A DNA stretch of 64,000 nt from Peptococcus simiae (GCF_046097595.1 NZ_JBJUVG010000007.1:35866-99865), one strand, 5' to 3'; positions 24,577 to 33,395 are shown, counted from the stretch's first letter. A program made the numbers and translations. Notes: generated from the letters alone by a model not told the origin.

Positions 24577-25266
24577 ATGATTGGCAATATTACCAAGCTG
24601 ACCTTACTAGACTATCCGGGCAAGACGGCCGCGACGGTCTTTTTAAGCGGCTGTAACTTCAGGTGTCCCTTTTGCTATAACGGGGCCTTGGCTGAAGACC
24701 GGCTGCCGGTTGAAGACCAGCACAGCCCTGAGTCGGTCCTGGCTTTTCTGGATACCCGCCGGGGCCTTTTAGACGGCGTTTGTATCAGTGGGGGAGAGGC
24801 CCTGCTTTGGTCAGGGCTGGCCGACTTTATCCAGGCCGTTAAAGACCGCGGCTTTGCCGTTAAACTGGATACCAACGGGAGCCTGCCCGACCGCCTGGCC
24901 CCTTTACTGGACCAGGGGCTGGTGGATTATGTAGCTATGGATGTAAAAAATGACCCTCTCCATTACGCAGAGACCATCGGCCTAGCGCATTTTGACCTGG
25001 CCCCAGTCCAGGAGACTATGCAATTGTTAAAGGAAGGGACCATTCCCTTTGAGTTCCGGACGACCCTGGTCAAAGAATTCCACACCCCGGACCGGCTCCT
25101 GGCCCTGGCCCGGTGGATTGGGCCTGTTGACCGGTATTTTTTACAAACCTTTAAAGATGAGGGGGACCTCTTGCAGGCGGGACTACATAGCCTGTCGCCA
25201 AAAGAGATAGAAGCCTGCCTAAAGGCAGTCCGAAGCATTTGCCCGAATGCTGACCTAAGAGGGTAG
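24577..25266 (+). CDS. nrdG: Anaerobic ribonucleotide reductase activating protein (radical SAM)
   Basis: Radical SAM enzyme that installs the glycyl radical on NrdD. About 229 residues. The cluster motif is CNFRCPFC (C-x3-C-x2-C), with CISGGEALLW as the SAM-binding GGE motif and VKLDTNGS following. It belongs to the longer NrdG form (about 230 residues) rather than the 155-residue E. coli type. The ATG at 24577 (MIGNITKLTLLDYPGK) is preferred over GTG 24568, which lies too close to the AGAAAGG site. nrdD follows after 128 bases with its own promoter. Confidence 0.93.
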   Translation: MIGNITKLTLLDYPGKTAATVFLSGCNFRCPFCYNGALAEDRLPVEDQHSPESVLAFLDTRRGLLDGVCISGGEALLWSGLADFIQAVKDRGFAVKLDTNGSLPDRLAPLLDQGLVDYVAMDVKNDPLHYAETIGLAHFDLAPVQETMQLLKEGTIPFEFRTTLVKEFHTPDRLLALARWIGPVDRYFLQTFKDEGDLLQAGLHSLSPKEIEACLKAVRSICPNADLRG

Positions 25267-25321
25267 ATACTACATATAGTATCTGAAGCCGAGTGTGATA
25301 GGAATTAGTAGGCATATTTAG
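25267..25321 (+). promoter_or_regulatory. Probable pair of NrdR boxes upstream of nrdD
   Basis: ATACTACATATAGTAT (25267-25282) is close to the NrdR box consensus with core CTACATATAG. A weaker second core, GCATATTTAG (25312-25321), lies 42 bases downstream, close to four helical turns. NrdR represses ribonucleotide reductase genes by binding paired boxes near the promoter; the nrdR gene is not in this window. Confidence 0.65.
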
Positions 25322-25330
25322 TAATTTGCG

Positions 25331-25359
25331 TTGACATCCGCCGGGGGTTCTGATAGCAT
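25331..25359 (+). promoter_or_regulatory. nrdD: Promoter of nrdD
   Basis: Perfect -35 TTGACA (25331-25336), 17-base spacer and -10 TAGCAT (25354-25359), about 35 bases upstream of the ATG. It directly follows the second NrdR-like box. Confidence 0.75.
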
Positions 25360-25394
25360 TTAAGTTAGCTAAAGAATTTATAGGAGGGTATTCA

Positions 25395-27788
25395 ATGTAT
25401 CAAGTACTAAAGCGTGATCGGTCTGTAGCCCCTTTTAATCTTGAAAAAATTACCCAGGCAATGGTGCTTGCCTTTAATGCCTGTGGGCGTCAGTATACGC
25501 CGGATATTATTGATTTTATGGCGCTTAAGGTAACGGCAGACTTTGAGCCGAAAATTAAAGATGAACTCGTTTGCGTAGAAGATATCCAGGACTCAGTGGA
25601 AAAGGTCCTGTCCCAGGCCGGTTATGCCGATGTGGCCAAGGCTTACATTTTATACCGGAAGCAGCATGAAAAAATGCGGAATGTCTCCAATACCCTGCTG
25701 GACTATAAAGATATTGTTAATAGTTACGTGAATGTAGAAGACTGGCGGGTTAAGGAAAACTCCACGGTCACCTATTCGGTCGGTGGCCTTATTTTATCCA
25801 ATAGCGGTGCTATTACGGCCAATTACTGGCTCTCCGAAATTTACGACCAGGATGTCGCTGAAGCCCATAAGAGTGGGGCCATCCACATCCATGACCTGTC
25901 TATGCTCACCGGCTACTGCGCCGGCTGGAGCCTTAAGCAGCTCATTCAGGAGGGCCTGGGTGGCATCCCCGGTAAAATTACCTCCAGTCCCGCCAAGCAC
26001 CTGGCCACCCTCTGCAACCAAATGGTCAACTTCCTAGGGATTATGCAGAATGAATGGGCCGGGGCCCAGGCCTTTTCTTCCTTCGATACCTACCTGGCCC
26101 CCTTTGTCCGTACCGACAACCTGTCTTATGAGGCCACTAAAAAATGTATCGAGAGCTTTATTTACGGCGTCAACACCCCCAGCCGCTGGGGGACCCAAGC
26201 GCCCTTCTCCAATATTACCTTAGACTGGACCGTCCCTGCCGACCTGGCGGACCAACCGGCCATTGTCGGTGGCAAGCCCATGGACTTTACCTACGGGGAC
26301 TGCCAGGCAGAAATGGATATGGTCAACAAGGCCTTTATTGAAGTCATGCTGGAGGGGGATGCCCACGGCCGGGGCTTCCAGTATCCGATTCCGACCTATT
26401 CCATCACCAAGGACTTTGACTGGTCAGATAAAGAAAATAACCGCCTGCTCTTTGAAATGACCGCTAAATACGGGACGCCTTATTTTTCCAACTATATTAA
26501 TAGTGATATGGAGCCGAGCGATGTCCGGTCTATGTGCTGCCGGCTCCGCCTGGACCTCCGGGAGCTCCGGAAAAAATCCGGCGGCTTCTTCGGAAGCGGC
26601 GAATCAACCGGGAGCATTGGGGTGGTTACCATTAACCTGCCCCGGATTGCCTACCTGGCCAAGGACCAGTCAGACTTCTATGCCCGCCTGGACCGGCTGA
26701 TGGACTTGGCTGCCCGGTCCCTGAAAACCAAGCGGACGGTGGTATCTAAGCTCTTAGATGCCGGCCTTTACCCCTATACCAAGCACTACCTGGGCAGTTT
26801 TGAAAACCACTTCTCCACCATCGGCCTGATCGGTATGAATGAAGTGGGCCTCAATGCCAATTGGTTGCGTCAAGACCTGACCCATGAGGCGACCCAGACC
26901 TTTGCCAAGGAAGTCCTGAACCATATGCGGGACCGGCTGTCTGACTACCAGGAAATGTATGGGGACCTATACAACCTGGAGGCCACCCCGGCAGAATCAA
27001 CCACCTATCGCTTTGCTAAGCACGATGTCAACCGGTATCCCGAAATCATCACCGCTGCAAAGGAAGGGGACACCCCTTACTACACCAACAGCTCTCACCT
27101 GCCGGTCGGCTACACCTCAGATATCTTTTCTGCCCTAGCCATCCAAGATGACCTGCAGACCCTCTACACTTCAGGGACGGTCTTCCATGGCTTCTTAGGG
27201 GAAAAATTGCCGGATTGGAAGGCCTCAGCCCAATTGGTCAAAAAAATCGCGGAAAACTACAAGTTGCCCTATTACACCATTTCACCAACCTATTCGGTCT
27301 GCCAGGAACATGGCTACCTGCCCGGCGAAGAAAAGACCTGCCCCCATTGTGGCAAGCCGGCAGAAGTCTACAGCCGGATTACCGGCTACTACCGGCCGGT
27401 TCAAAACTGGAATGACGGTAAGACCCAGGAATATAAGGACCGGTGCTTATACGACCCGGCGAAGATGGGTCTCCGCTGGATGACCACTGGCCAAGGGAAG
27501 GTAGGAGCAGGTCAGGCCCCTGCCCAGGAAAAGGCAGCGGTCCAAGATGCGGCTGAGGCCCAGGAAGCCTGGCTTTTCACCACGCCGACCTGCCCCAACT
27601 GTCCCATGGCTCAAAAGGCCTTAGACCAGGCCGGCCTCAACTATAAGGTCATCGACTGTGCAGCCAACCCTGATCTGGCCCGGGCCTATGACATCACCAG
27701 TGCGCCGACCCTGGTCCTGTCCACCGGTGAAAAATATATGGGCCTGGGGGAAATCATGCCCTATAGCCGCCAGCATGCTGTCCGATGA
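25395..27788 (+). CDS. nrdD: Anaerobic ribonucleoside-triphosphate reductase with C-terminal glutaredoxin-like domain
   Basis: Class III (glycyl radical) reductase that makes deoxynucleotides under anaerobic conditions. 797 residues. An ATP-cone spans about 1-90 (YQVLKRDRSVAPFNLEKIT). The catalytic barrel follows. A zinc site has Cys near 635 and CPHC near 649. The glycyl radical motif RITGYYRP is near 661, normally close to the C-terminus. Here the protein continues for about 135 residues: an Ala-rich linker and then a thioredoxin-fold domain (about 720-797) with TTPTCPNCPMAQKAL and SAPTLVLSTG. That domain may supply reducing equivalents in cis. RBS AGGAGGGT. The stop overlaps the next gene by 4 bases. 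Confidence 0.95.
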   Translation: MYQVLKRDRSVAPFNLEKITQAMVLAFNACGRQYTPDIIDFMALKVTADFEPKIKDELVCVEDIQDSVEKVLSQAGYADVAKAYILYRKQHEKMRNVSNTLLDYKDIVNSYVNVEDWRVKENSTVTYSVGGLILSNSGAITANYWLSEIYDQDVAEAHKSGAIHIHDLSMLTGYCAGWSLKQLIQEGLGGIPGKITSSPAKHLATLCNQMVNFLGIMQNEWAGAQAFSSFDTYLAPFVRTDNLSYEATKKCIESFIYGVNTPSRWGTQAPFSNITLDWTVPADLADQPAIVGGKPMDFTYGDCQAEMDMVNKAFIEVMLEGDAHGRGFQYPIPTYSITKDFDWSDKENNRLLFEMTAKYGTPYFSNYINSDMEPSDVRSMCCRLRLDLRELRKKSGGFFGSGESTGSIGVVTINLPRIAYLAKDQSDFYARLDRLMDLAARSLKTKRTVVSKLLDAGLYPYTKHYLGSFENHFSTIGLIGMNEVGLNANWLRQDLTHEATQTFAKEVLNHMRDRLSDYQEMYGDLYNLEATPAESTTYRFAKHDVNRYPEIITAAKEGDTPYYTNSSHLPVGYTSDIFSALAIQDDLQTLYTSGTVFHGFLGEKLPDWKASAQLVKKIAENYKLPYYTISPTYSVCQEHGYLPGEEKTCPHCGKPAEVYSRITGYYRPVQNWNDGKTQEYKDRCLYDPAKMGLRWMTTGQGKVGAGQAPAQEKAAVQDAAEAQEAWLFTTPTCPNCPMAQKALDQAGLNYKVIDCAANPDLARAYDITSAPTLVLSTGEKYMGLGEIMPYSRQHAVR

Positions 27789-28603
27789 GCACGCATCCTG
27801 ATCTTCCGGCACTGGTCCGGGATGTGGCCGCCTGTGTGCGGGATATCGGCTGCCAACTCTGGGGATGGGAGATAGAATCTGTCGATTACAAGGGTAATGA
27901 TCCCCAGGACCTGGTCAGTAACCTGGACCGCCGGGTCCAGGCGGCGCTGGCCACCCGGCTCCAGGCCCTGTGTCCCGCCGGTTTTTATGCAGAAGAGAAA
28001 GACAATAGACCTATAGAGGGGCTTACCTGGATTGTCGACCCCATTGACGGGACGACCAACTTTGTCAGCCGCAAGCGGGACTTCGCCATTTCTGTGGCCC
28101 TTTACGATGGGTCAGAGCCCCTGCTTGGAGTGGTCTTTGATGTGGAGCGGGGGGACCTCTACTCAGCTATCAAGGGCGGCGGGGCCTACCTTAATGGCCT
28201 GGCCCTGGACCGGCCGGTCGACCGGCCCCTGCCTGCCTGTATTTTGGAAATGAGTATTGGTACCCTGCGCAACCTCATGCGGCGGACAGATGCCGGTCTC
28301 CTCAATATCAGCCGGGAGGTCAGGGCCACCCGGGCCATGGGTTGCGGGTCACTGGCCATTTGCCAAATTGCCACCGGCCGGACCCAGCTCTACCTGTCCA
28401 GCCGGCTCCGGCCCTGGGACCATGCAGCAGCCAGGGTGATTTTAGAAGAGCTGGGCGGGGTTCTGGTGCCCCTTTTTCCCAGTGCCCAGCCCGGCGTCGA
28501 CCCCTTTTTGTCAGGTGCCCCTCTGCCCCTTTTGTGTGCAGCCAGCCAGGCATTAGCAGATGATATCATCCACCGGTACTTTTCACCGGTTAAAGATAAC
28601 TAA
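27785..28603 (+). CDS. Inositol monophosphatase family phosphatase
   Basis: Mg-dependent phosphatase of the IMPase/SuhB/CysQ family, 272 residues. Metal site 1 is the EEKDNR segment near residue 73. Metal site 2 is WIVDPIDGTTNF near residue 84. Motif WDHAAARVILEELGG sits near the C-terminus. The ATG overlaps the nrdD stop (ATGA), so it is cotranslated with nrdD. Substrate (inositol phosphate, 3'-phosphoadenosine phosphate or other) cannot be assigned. Coupling to nrdD is unusual and might reflect nucleotide housekeeping, which is speculation. Confidence 0.9.
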   Translation: MSTHPDLPALVRDVAACVRDIGCQLWGWEIESVDYKGNDPQDLVSNLDRRVQAALATRLQALCPAGFYAEEKDNRPIEGLTWIVDPIDGTTNFVSRKRDFAISVALYDGSEPLLGVVFDVERGDLYSAIKGGGAYLNGLALDRPVDRPLPACILEMSIGTLRNLMRRTDAGLLNISREVRATRAMGCGSLAICQIATGRTQLYLSSRLRPWDHAAARVILEELGGVLVPLFPSAQPGVDPFLSGAPLPLLCAASQALADDIIHRYFSPVKDN

Positions 28604-28605
28604 AG

Positions 28606-28648
28606 ACTTAAGACCGCTAAGGGGACTTAGCGGTCTTAAGTGTTTTTA
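28606..28648 (+). terminator. Terminator after the nrdD operon
   Basis: Perfect 16-base-pair hairpin, core AAGACCGC/GCGGTCTT, followed by GTTTTT; it starts 2 bases after the stop codon. Confidence 0.9.
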
Positions 28649-28703
28649 GGTATAGGCCTTGGGGTACATAGATTTTATAAAGAAATGAATAGGAGGCAAG
28701 TTT

Positions 28704-29207
28704 ATGCCGGTGACAGTGATTCAAGGGGATATTACCCAGTTAGAAGTAGATGCGATTGTGAATGCAGCCAATGAATCCCTGCTTGGTGGGGGTGGCGTTG
28801 ATGGGGCCATTCACCGGGCAGCTGGGCCGGAATTATTAGAAGAAACCAAACAAATGGGGGGCTGCCCAACTGGGGAAGCGAAACTTTCCGGCGCCTATCG
28901 GCTCCCCTGCAAGGGGATTATCCACACGGCTGGGCCAGTCTGGGAGGGAGGCGCCTCCGGTGAGCCGGCTCTCTTAGCGGCCTGCTATAAAAACAGCCTG
29001 GCCCTGGCTAAAGAAGCCGGCTATACCAGCATTGCCTTTCCGGCGATTTCGACAGGCGTGTACGGGTACCCGCTGGCCCAGGCGGCCGTCGTTGCGGTTC
29101 GGACCGTCCTGGCAGAGGCGCCTGAGGATATGCAGGTCTACCTGGTCTGCTTTCGGGCAGAAGATGCAGCGATATACCAAGGTGTTTTGACAGCACTTGA
29201 CCGCTAA
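28704..29207 (+). CDS. Macrodomain protein, O-acetyl-ADP-ribose deacetylase (YmdB type)
   Basis: Single macrodomain of 167 residues that binds and hydrolyses ADP-ribose derivatives. Signature stretches are GDITQLEVDAIVNAANESLLGGGGVDGAIHRAAG (Asn and Asp that hold the adenine and distal ribose), a Gly-rich loop IAFPAISTGVYGYP and the IIHTAGPVW strand. The whole protein is a complete domain without extensions. GGAGG lies upstream of the ATG. It follows a terminator and has 27 bases before the next gene, so it could be cotranscribed with the transporter gene that follows; the two have no obvious functional link. Confidence 0.94.
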   Translation: MPVTVIQGDITQLEVDAIVNAANESLLGGGGVDGAIHRAAGPELLEETKQMGGCPTGEAKLSGAYRLPCKGIIHTAGPVWEGGASGEPALLAACYKNSLALAKEAGYTSIAFPAISTGVYGYPLAQAAVVAVRTVLAEAPEDMQVYLVCFRAEDAAIYQGVLTALDR

Positions 29208-29234
29208 GGGCGGTTTAGGGGAAGGATGTGACCC

Positions 29235-30782
29235 ATGCTCCAGGCTATATTTAATGAAATAGCCCAGAACTTCTCTTTTTTTCTATCTCTGACCATCGAC
29301 CACCTGGTCATTAGTGGGGTTGCAGTTATCATAGCGACCCTGATTGGCCTCCTGCTGGGGATTGCCATCAGTGAAAGGCCGGCCTTTGCCGACCCGGTCA
29401 TTTCTGTGGTCAATGTGGCCTATACCATTCCTTCAATTGCCCTACTGGGGATCTTTATTTCCATTACAGGGATTGGGAATACAACAGCTATTATTGCCCT
29501 AACGGTTTACGCCCTCCTACCGGTGGTGCGGAATACCTATACCGGGCTGACGGAAATCGCCCCGAGTATCATTGAAGCAGCCCTGGCCATGGGCCATACG
29601 CCCAGGCAAATGCTCTGGCGGGTCAAGCTCCCCCTGGCGGCGCCGGTGATTTTTTCGGCGGTCCGGAATATGGTAACCATGACCATTGCCCTGGCAGGGA
29701 TTGCCTCTTTTGTCGGGGCGGGGGGCCTTGGGGTAGCGATTTTCCGAGGAATTACCACCAATAATAAGGTCCTGCTCTTGAGTGGGAGTATCCTTATTGC
29801 CCTTCTGGCCCTTTTCTGTGACTGGCTCCTGGGCCTGGTTGAAAAGCAGATCGGCTATGGCGAGCAGGTCCGGCGCCGGCCCTCTTCCGGCAAACGCTGG
29901 CTGGCCTTTGCCCTTGTACTCCTGGTTGGCCTTGGTAGTGCCCTATGGGTTGGCAGCCGGCAAGGGGACGGCACCCTCGAATTGGCCTCTAAGCCGACCA
30001 CCGAAGGCTATATCCTGGCTGAAATCGTAGCCGGGGCCATTGAGGGGAATACAGACTTAAAAGTCAATATTTCCCATGGCATTGCCGGGGGGACAGGGAA
30101 TATCCACCCGGCCATCCTCAAGGGAGACTTCGACCTTTACCCGGAATATACCGGCACCGCCTGGCAGGTGGTCTTAAAGGACCAGACCCCCTATCAGGAG
30201 ACCCGCTTTGAAGAATTAAAAGAACGGTATGAGGACAATTATGGCTTGACTTGGCGGGGCATGCTGGGTTTTAATAATACCTATACCCTTGCTGTTCGCT
30301 CGGATTATGCTGCGGCTAATGGCCTGGAAATCTTCAGTGATTTGGCCCCGGTGGCCGGCGACCTGGTTTTTGGGGCCAACTATGACTTCTTTGAGCGGGA
30401 GGACGGGTTCAAACCCCTAACGGAAATTTATGGCTTACACTTTAAGGATGCCATTGATATGGACCGGGGGCTGGTATATGAAGCCTTGTTTAAGGGAGAA
30501 ATTGATGTTCTCAGCGTCTTTACCACAGATGGCCAGGCCTCTGATGACCGGATTAAGACCCTGAAGGACGATAAGCAGTTTTACCCCTCCTACCAGGCAG
30601 GCTTGGTTGTGCGTCAGGATAGCCTAGAGGAATATCCCCAACTGGGTGAGGTCTTAGACCGGTTGGCCGGGAAAATCTCTGAAAAGGAAATGGCGCAAAT
30701 GAATTATGCGGTAGAGGTTGATAAAGAAAGCCCGGAAGCGGTAGCCCAGGCCTTCTTAAAGAAAAAAGGGCTTATTAACTAA
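29235..30782 (+). CDS. Osmoprotectant ABC transporter permease fused to substrate-binding protein (OpuC/EgtU type)
   Basis: A 515-residue fusion. Residues 1-210 are a BPD-type permease with about six membrane segments (PIVISVVNVAYTIPSIALLG-like region near 57-75 and the EAA-type motif EAALAMGHTPRQMLWRVKLP). After a seventh hydrophobic stretch near 220-240, residues 245-515 are an OpuAC-type binding domain (GYILAEIVAGAIEG, DLYPEYTGTAWQ). Such fusions import glycine betaine, choline, carnitine or ergothioneine. Normally an ATPase gene (OpuBA/OpuCA/EgtV type) lies beside it; none is visible here, so the ATPase must be encoded elsewhere. Ligand is not assignable by eye. Confidence 0.9.
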   Translation: MLQAIFNEIAQNFSFFLSLTIDHLVISGVAVIIATLIGLLLGIAISERPAFADPVISVVNVAYTIPSIALLGIFISITGIGNTTAIIALTVYALLPVVRNTYTGLTEIAPSIIEAALAMGHTPRQMLWRVKLPLAAPVIFSAVRNMVTMTIALAGIASFVGAGGLGVAIFRGITTNNKVLLLSGSILIALLALFCDWLLGLVEKQIGYGEQVRRRPSSGKRWLAFALVLLVGLGSALWVGSRQGDGTLELASKPTTEGYILAEIVAGAIEGNTDLKVNISHGIAGGTGNIHPAILKGDFDLYPEYTGTAWQVVLKDQTPYQETRFEELKERYEDNYGLTWRGMLGFNNTYTLAVRSDYAAANGLEIFSDLAPVAGDLVFGANYDFFEREDGFKPLTEIYGLHFKDAIDMDRGLVYEALFKGEIDVLSVFTTDGQASDDRIKTLKDDKQFYPSYQAGLVVRQDSLEEYPQLGEVLDRLAGKISEKEMAQMNYAVEVDKESPEAVAQAFLKKKGLIN

Positions 30783-30784
30783 CC

Positions 30785-30828
30785 GCTCCAGTTAAAAAAA
30801 GCGCTTGAAGCGCTTTTTTTATTGGAGC
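30785..30828 (+). terminator. Terminator after the OpuC-type transporter gene
   Basis: AAAAAAAGCGCT/AGCGCTTTTTTT hairpin with a TGA loop and T run; outer bases GCTCCA/TGGAGC extend the stem. It starts within a few bases of the stop codon. Confidence 0.9.
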
Positions 30829-30856
30829 AAGCCGGCAGGGTATCTTTCAGCAAAAG

Positions 30857-30907
30857 CACCCTTCAATAGGGTGGCGCCCAAGTCTTTGCAGGAGTCCAGA
30901 CTTGGGC
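30857..30907 (+). promoter_or_regulatory. Two consecutive hairpins in the leader of the MFS transporter gene
   Basis: CACCCT/AGGGTG (30857-30873) is followed by the perfect 10-base-pair stem GCCCAAGTCT/AGACTTGGGC (30876-30907) with a 12-base loop containing GCAGGAGTCC. They lie between the upstream terminator and the transporter start. A regulatory RNA is possible; no known riboswitch class is recognised. Confidence 0.4.
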
Positions 30908-30929
30908 CAGACCAATCGTATAGGAGATT

Positions 30930-32210
30930 ATGATGATGAAAAAGGAGACGCGCTTTCATTATGCCTGGGTCATTTTAGTGGTTGCTTCACTGGTCCTGGG
31001 GGTATATGTACCGATCGTCAATTCACTGTCGAACAGTTGGCAACTTGCCGTTACCCAAGATTTGGGCTTTTCCCGAACAGCCTTTTCTTTTACCGGGACC
31101 ATTACCCAGGCCGTGGGGATTTTTTTGGGGCCGGTCGTATCGTATTTTTTGACCAAGTATAATTTCAAAAGGATTTGGACCTGTGCAGCCATTCTCTTTG
31201 CCTTAGCCATATTCGGCTACTCCATCGCCCAAAACAAGTACCAATTTTATATTTTTGCCTTCATCGTCGGCGCGGCTTACATTACCACTGCCCAAATTCC
31301 TATGATGATGCTCATTAACAACTGGTTTCAGGAGAAGAAGGGGCTGGCCACCTCGATTGCAGTCTCCGGGATTTCTGCCGGTGGGGCCTTGCTCAGTCCG
31401 GTCATCAATGGTTTAATTGGCCAGTTTGGCTGGCGGATGTCCTACCGGGTCTATGCGGTGATTATCCTCGCCCTGGCCATCGTTTTCGGCTTTTTCCTTA
31501 TTTACTTGCGGCCGGAAGACAAGGGGCTCAAGCCCTATGGCTATACGACGGAAAAGGCCCTGGTCCTTGACCCGGATAAGGATTCCAACCGGTCTTTAGG
31601 GGTGGGGCTTAGCATTGGCGCTTCTATTTCCTGTAGCTTTTTTATCTTTCTGCTTTTAGGGTCTGTGATGAATGGCTTGGCCAACGGGGCCACCCTGCAA
31701 TTCCCGCCGGCCCTCCAGGAGGCTGCCGGCTTCCAAACCGCCGGGACAGTGGTGTCGATTTACCTCCTGGTCGGTGTCTTTGGTAAGCTCCTCCTGGGTC
31801 GGATTGCGGATAAGTACGGGATTTATCACGCTTTATTGGTCGGGGCAGGCTCCCTGGCCCTTAGCTTTGTCTGCATGCTCTTTGTCGGGCAGAGCTGGGG
31901 CCCCTGGTTGGTGGCCTTTGTCTTTGGCCTAGGCCTGGCTCTGGGCTCGGTTTTACCGCCGCTCATCACCTCATCGATTTATAATCGGGAAATATACGGG
32001 GAGGCCTATGGCTTTGTGCAGTCCGGGACCCAGGTCGGGGCTGCTTTCGGCCCCCTCTTTGTATCATATATTTTTGACGCAACTGGCTCTTACCATTGGG
32101 CCTGGTTGATTAATATTGCCTTCGCCCTCCTAACCGGTTTCCTCTGGTTTTTAGCCCATGAACAAGCGAAAAAACATGGCCGGCAAGGCAGTCAGACAGT
32201 GGGGGAATAA
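30930..32210 (+). CDS. MFS transporter, OxlT/monocarboxylate-like
   Basis: Twelve-helix carrier of 426 residues. It begins RFHYAWVILVVASLVLGVYV and has the OFA/oxalate-formate-antiporter-like pattern (WVILVVASL; after segment 5 NNWFQEKKGLATSIAVSGISAGGALLSPVI). Loop 8-9 has LLLGRIADKYG, the MFS signature. It is probably a symporter or exchanger for a small carboxylate or amino-acid derivative. TAGGAG lies before the ATG cluster (30930, 30933 or 30936 possible). It overlaps no gene but is 3 bases from the deacylase gene downstream, so transport and hydrolysis of one substrate are likely linked. Confidence 0.9.
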   Translation: MMMKKETRFHYAWVILVVASLVLGVYVPIVNSLSNSWQLAVTQDLGFSRTAFSFTGTITQAVGIFLGPVVSYFLTKYNFKRIWTCAAILFALAIFGYSIAQNKYQFYIFAFIVGAAYITTAQIPMMMLINNWFQEKKGLATSIAVSGISAGGALLSPVINGLIGQFGWRMSYRVYAVIILALAIVFGFFLIYLRPEDKGLKPYGYTTEKALVLDPDKDSNRSLGVGLSIGASISCSFFIFLLLGSVMNGLANGATLQFPPALQEAAGFQTAGTVVSIYLLVGVFGKLLLGRIADKYGIYHALLVGAGSLALSFVCMLFVGQSWGPWLVAFVFGLGLALGSVLPPLITSSIYNREIYGEAYGFVQSGTQVGAAFGPLFVSYIFDATGSYHWAWLINIAFALLTGFLWFLAHEQAKKHGRQGSQTVGE

Positions 32211-32213
32211 AAG

Positions 32214-33371
32214 ATGGACAAGTATTTAGCAATTTTGCAACAGCTTATTCAAATAAAGTCGGTCAATGACCATGAAGAAGAGGTGGCCAAGTATATTGCC
32301 GACCTTTTCAAGGGTTACGACAATGTCGAAACGGAGTTGATTTCTTCCTTTCCCGGCCGGTCCAATGTCCTGGTCAAGGTCAAGGGGACTGAAAAGGGGA
32401 AGATTCTCGCTTTTTCCGGCCACCTGGATGTTGTAGAACCGGGGGAGGGCTGGACCTATCCGCCTTTCGAAGGGACGGTTGTCGGCAATAAGATGTACGG
32501 GCTAGGGACCTGTGACATGAAGGCCGGGGTGGCGGCCAGCCTGTATGCCCTTCTGGATATCCTGGACGCCAGGACGCCCTTTGCCGGTGAACTGTGGTTT
32601 ATCGGGACCGTTGGCGAGGAAATCGGCATGCAGGGGGCCAAGGACCTGGTCGACGGAGGCCACCTGGAGGGGGTTGACGCCATCCTCATTTCCGAGCCGA
32701 CCAAGCGCAATGGCGAAAACCAGGCCATCTTTGCCTCTAAGGGGTCCATTATGTACACCATCCAGGCAGAGGGCCGGGCTGCCCACTCCTCCATGCCGGA
32801 ATTAGGCATTAACGCCTTGACGACCCTGGCCGACTTTATCCGCAGGGTTCAGGACCAGTTTGATGCGGTAACGGCCGATCCTGACCTCCGGAATTCCAAC
32901 CTGGGCTCGACCTTAAATGTCTTTTCTGTTATCGAAGGGGGCCGGCAGGTCAATTCGGTTCCTGATAAGGTGGTCTTAAGGGGGAATACCCGGACGGTAC
33001 CGGAGTTTTCAACAGACCCCTCTATTCAGTTGTTTGAGACAGCCATTGCCAAAAATAACCAGGAACCGGACCGGGCCACACTCAGCTTGCAGCTAGACCA
33101 GGTCCTGGACCCGGCTGAGGCGGCGACAGATAATCCTCTGATTCAGGCCCTTAAAAGGGCGGCCAGCGATAAAAATGTCCAGCTCAGGCCGCTCATTGGG
33201 GCCTGTGAACTGGCCCGCTATATCCACCTGTCGGCGGATATCCAGCTGGTGGTGTATGGACCGGGGCTTACGGAAAAGGCCCACACAGTCGATGAGTATA
33301 TCGAATTAGATGAATACCTGGATACCATCCGGATTTTCAAAGACCTGGCTTTGGACTTCTTAAGCCGGTAG
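32214..33371 (+). CDS. M20-family deacylase (ArgE/DapE-like)
   Basis: Dinuclear zinc hydrolase of 385 residues that removes acyl groups from amino acids or cleaves dipeptide-like substrates. Metal ligands are visible: SGHLDVVEPGEGW (His and Asp near residue 69), GLGTCDMKAGVAA (Asp near 101), GTVGEEIGMQGAK (Glu-Glu near 133) and ISEPT (Glu near 160). The lid domain lies at about 175-285. The gene is 3 bases from the MFS gene, suggesting an import-and-deacylate pair. Succinyl-diaminopimelate or N-acetylornithine are the classic substrates, but the context does not favour lysine or arginine synthesis. Confidence 0.9.
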   Translation: MDKYLAILQQLIQIKSVNDHEEEVAKYIADLFKGYDNVETELISSFPGRSNVLVKVKGTEKGKILAFSGHLDVVEPGEGWTYPPFEGTVVGNKMYGLGTCDMKAGVAASLYALLDILDARTPFAGELWFIGTVGEEIGMQGAKDLVDGGHLEGVDAILISEPTKRNGENQAIFASKGSIMYTIQAEGRAAHSSMPELGINALTTLADFIRRVQDQFDAVTADPDLRNSNLGSTLNVFSVIEGGRQVNSVPDKVVLRGNTRTVPEFSTDPSIQLFETAIAKNNQEPDRATLSLQLDQVLDPAEAATDNPLIQALKRAASDKNVQLRPLIGACELARYIHLSADIQLVVYGPGLTEKAHTVDEYIELDEYLDTIRIFKDLALDFLSR

Positions 33372-33395
33372 CAAGGACCTACAGCCATCAATAGC

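Noticed and set aside
30860..30885. T-box motif candidate (AGGGTGG in the leader of the MFS gene)
   Set aside because: The conserved continuation ACCGCG is absent and there is no room for a stem I, because a terminator ends only about 30 bases upstream.
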